The notes beneath the pieces were generated by a model that saw only the letters and a list, made by a program, of their open reading frames with translations, made no database searches and had not been told where the DNA came from. A stretch of DNA of 6,506 nucleotides from Alphaproteobacteria bacterium. Lineage in GTDB: Bacteria > Pseudomonadota > Alphaproteobacteria > 16-39-46. Shown one piece after another: positions 6,004-6,506 of this stretch. The stretch covers positions 1 to 6,506 of the forward strand of contig CANMHY010000049.1 of assembly GCA_947497675.1 (NCBI GenBank), read 5' to 3'. A program made the translations under genes and the position numbers. Each line of letters opens with the position of its first letter. Position 1 is the stretch's first letter.

Positions 6004-6506
6004 GATGACCTTGCCTTTCATGGGTATTTGTTAAGAAGGCTGGAATTGATGTGGGCTTTGTGGTTGGCGTTGTTGTTAAGGTTGAAGGTGCCGCTAAGAT
6101 TGAGGGTGATGTTTGCGTTTGATCTTGAGATGTTAAAGAAATGGGGAGTTTTTGAGAAGAAGCGGCACTCTTGATCTCAAGCTGTTGAAGTAGAAGGGCC
6201 CGCATTTGAATACTTTCATTAACCATTAAGGAGAGAAGACGATTGGTGAGGGCAATATCAGACCTTAAGTCCCTTGCAAGATTTGCTTCTTTTAAAACAG
6301 AAGAAAGTTCTGCTTGGGACGTTTGAAGAGATTCTTTTTGTTGTGCGGCCAGTGCAAGCCCGCTTAAGACAGATTCTTTAAAAAGGACTTCACGTCTTTG
6401 TCCCACTTTCTGATGCTCTTCATGGCTCAAGACCCCCTTCTCATTAAAGCGCGCCAGAAGCGCGCTCTCATAACCCGCTCGATGCGACGTAAAATCAGAT
6501 TTGAGG
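5996..6506 (-). CDS. virB5: VirB5/TrbJ-like protein, C-terminal part; N terminus beyond right edge
   Basis: The frame is open from the right edge to a TGA at 5998-5996, giving 169 full codons of a gene whose start is outside the window. A TTG at 6430 is a possible in-frame start codon but the frame is coding upstream of it (LKSDFTSHRAGYESALLARFNEKG), so I treat the gene as longer. VirB5/TrbJ proteins are exported, mostly helical and sit at the pilus tip or in the periplasm. The visible part fits: two long helices (about 27-75 and 78-118) with Gln/Leu/Ser-rich heptads, and ALTNRLLSLMVNESIQMRALL matching the helix region near the C terminus of the family, where a GNQLL-like motif is common. After about residue 120 the chain becomes Ser/Thr/Pro-rich (PSTLTTTPTTKPTSIPA), an unusual tail. 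Its end overlaps the start of virB6, the classical gene order. The assignment comes from helix pattern and context and is less certain than that of the other Vir genes. Confidence 0.75.
   Translation of the reverse strand, partial: LKSDFTSHRAGYESALLARFNEKGVLSHEEHQKVGQRREVLFKESVLSGLALAAQQKESLQTSQAELSSVLKEANLARDLRSDIALTNRLLSLMVNESIQMRALLLQQLEIKSAASSQKLPISLTSQDQTQTSPSILAAPSTLTTTPTTKPTSIPAFLTNTHERQGHHA

Noticed and set aside
5734..6174. A 146-codon plus-strand frame opposite virB6 and virB5
   Set aside because: The protein is a low-complexity Lys/Arg/Leu mixture, and the strand opposite encodes clear VirB6 segments and the VirB5-like tail, so it is an antisense shadow.
6448..6466. GC-rich inverted repeat with 7-bp arms (AGCGCGC / GCGCGCT) and a 5-base loop
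   Set aside because: It lies within the VirB5-like coding sequence and is followed on the minus strand by only three T bases, so it is most likely incidental rather than a terminator.

Overview
The window is part of a type IV secretion / conjugation (VirB, P-type T4SS) operon from a Gram-negative bacterium. All recognisable genes lie on the minus strand, so the operon is read from the right edge to the left edge. Signal peptides, two lipoprotein signals and outer-membrane core-complex genes point to a diderm. The moderately AT-rich composition and VirB-style gene order would fit an alphaproteobacterium, possibly a host-associated one, but the window holds no taxonomic marker and this is a guess. 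Chromosomal island, plasmid and integrative element all remain possible.

Layout in transcription order: (1) 3' part of a VirB5/TrbJ-like gene entering from the right edge (6506-5996); (2) virB6/TrbL-like polytopic membrane protein (6003-4993); (3) an exported protein of unknown function (4910-4308), which is not part of the classical virB order; (4) a 53-codon virB7-like lipoprotein (4311-4150); (5) virB8 (4150-3278); (6) virB9 (3281-2352); (7) virB10 (2349-1165); (8) a long unrecognised ORF with an N-terminal export/anchor segment, a very charged middle and a cysteine-rich end, open through the left edge (1164-1), in the place where virB11 often sits. The order B5-B6-(X)-B7-B8-B9-B10 is that of the Agrobacterium virB operon with one insertion and one replacement.

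Nearly all junctions overlap or touch (8-nt overlap, ATGA, TAATG, ATGA, a 2-nt gap, TAAATG), which indicates a single transcription unit with translational coupling. The only real gap is about 80 bases between virB6 and the unknown exported gene. It carries a clear Shine-Dalgarno sequence and half of a 16-bp direct repeat, but no convincing terminator or promoter.

Together the genes would build the inner-membrane platform (VirB6, VirB8), the outer-membrane core complex (VirB7, VirB9, VirB10) and a pilus-associated component (VirB5). The least ordinary points are a perfect lipobox at the N terminus of VirB10, the unknown exported protein between virB6 and virB7, extra cysteines in VirB7 and VirB10, and the cysteine-rich ORF after virB10. 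I see no RNA genes, CRISPR arrays, insertion sequences or plus-strand genes.
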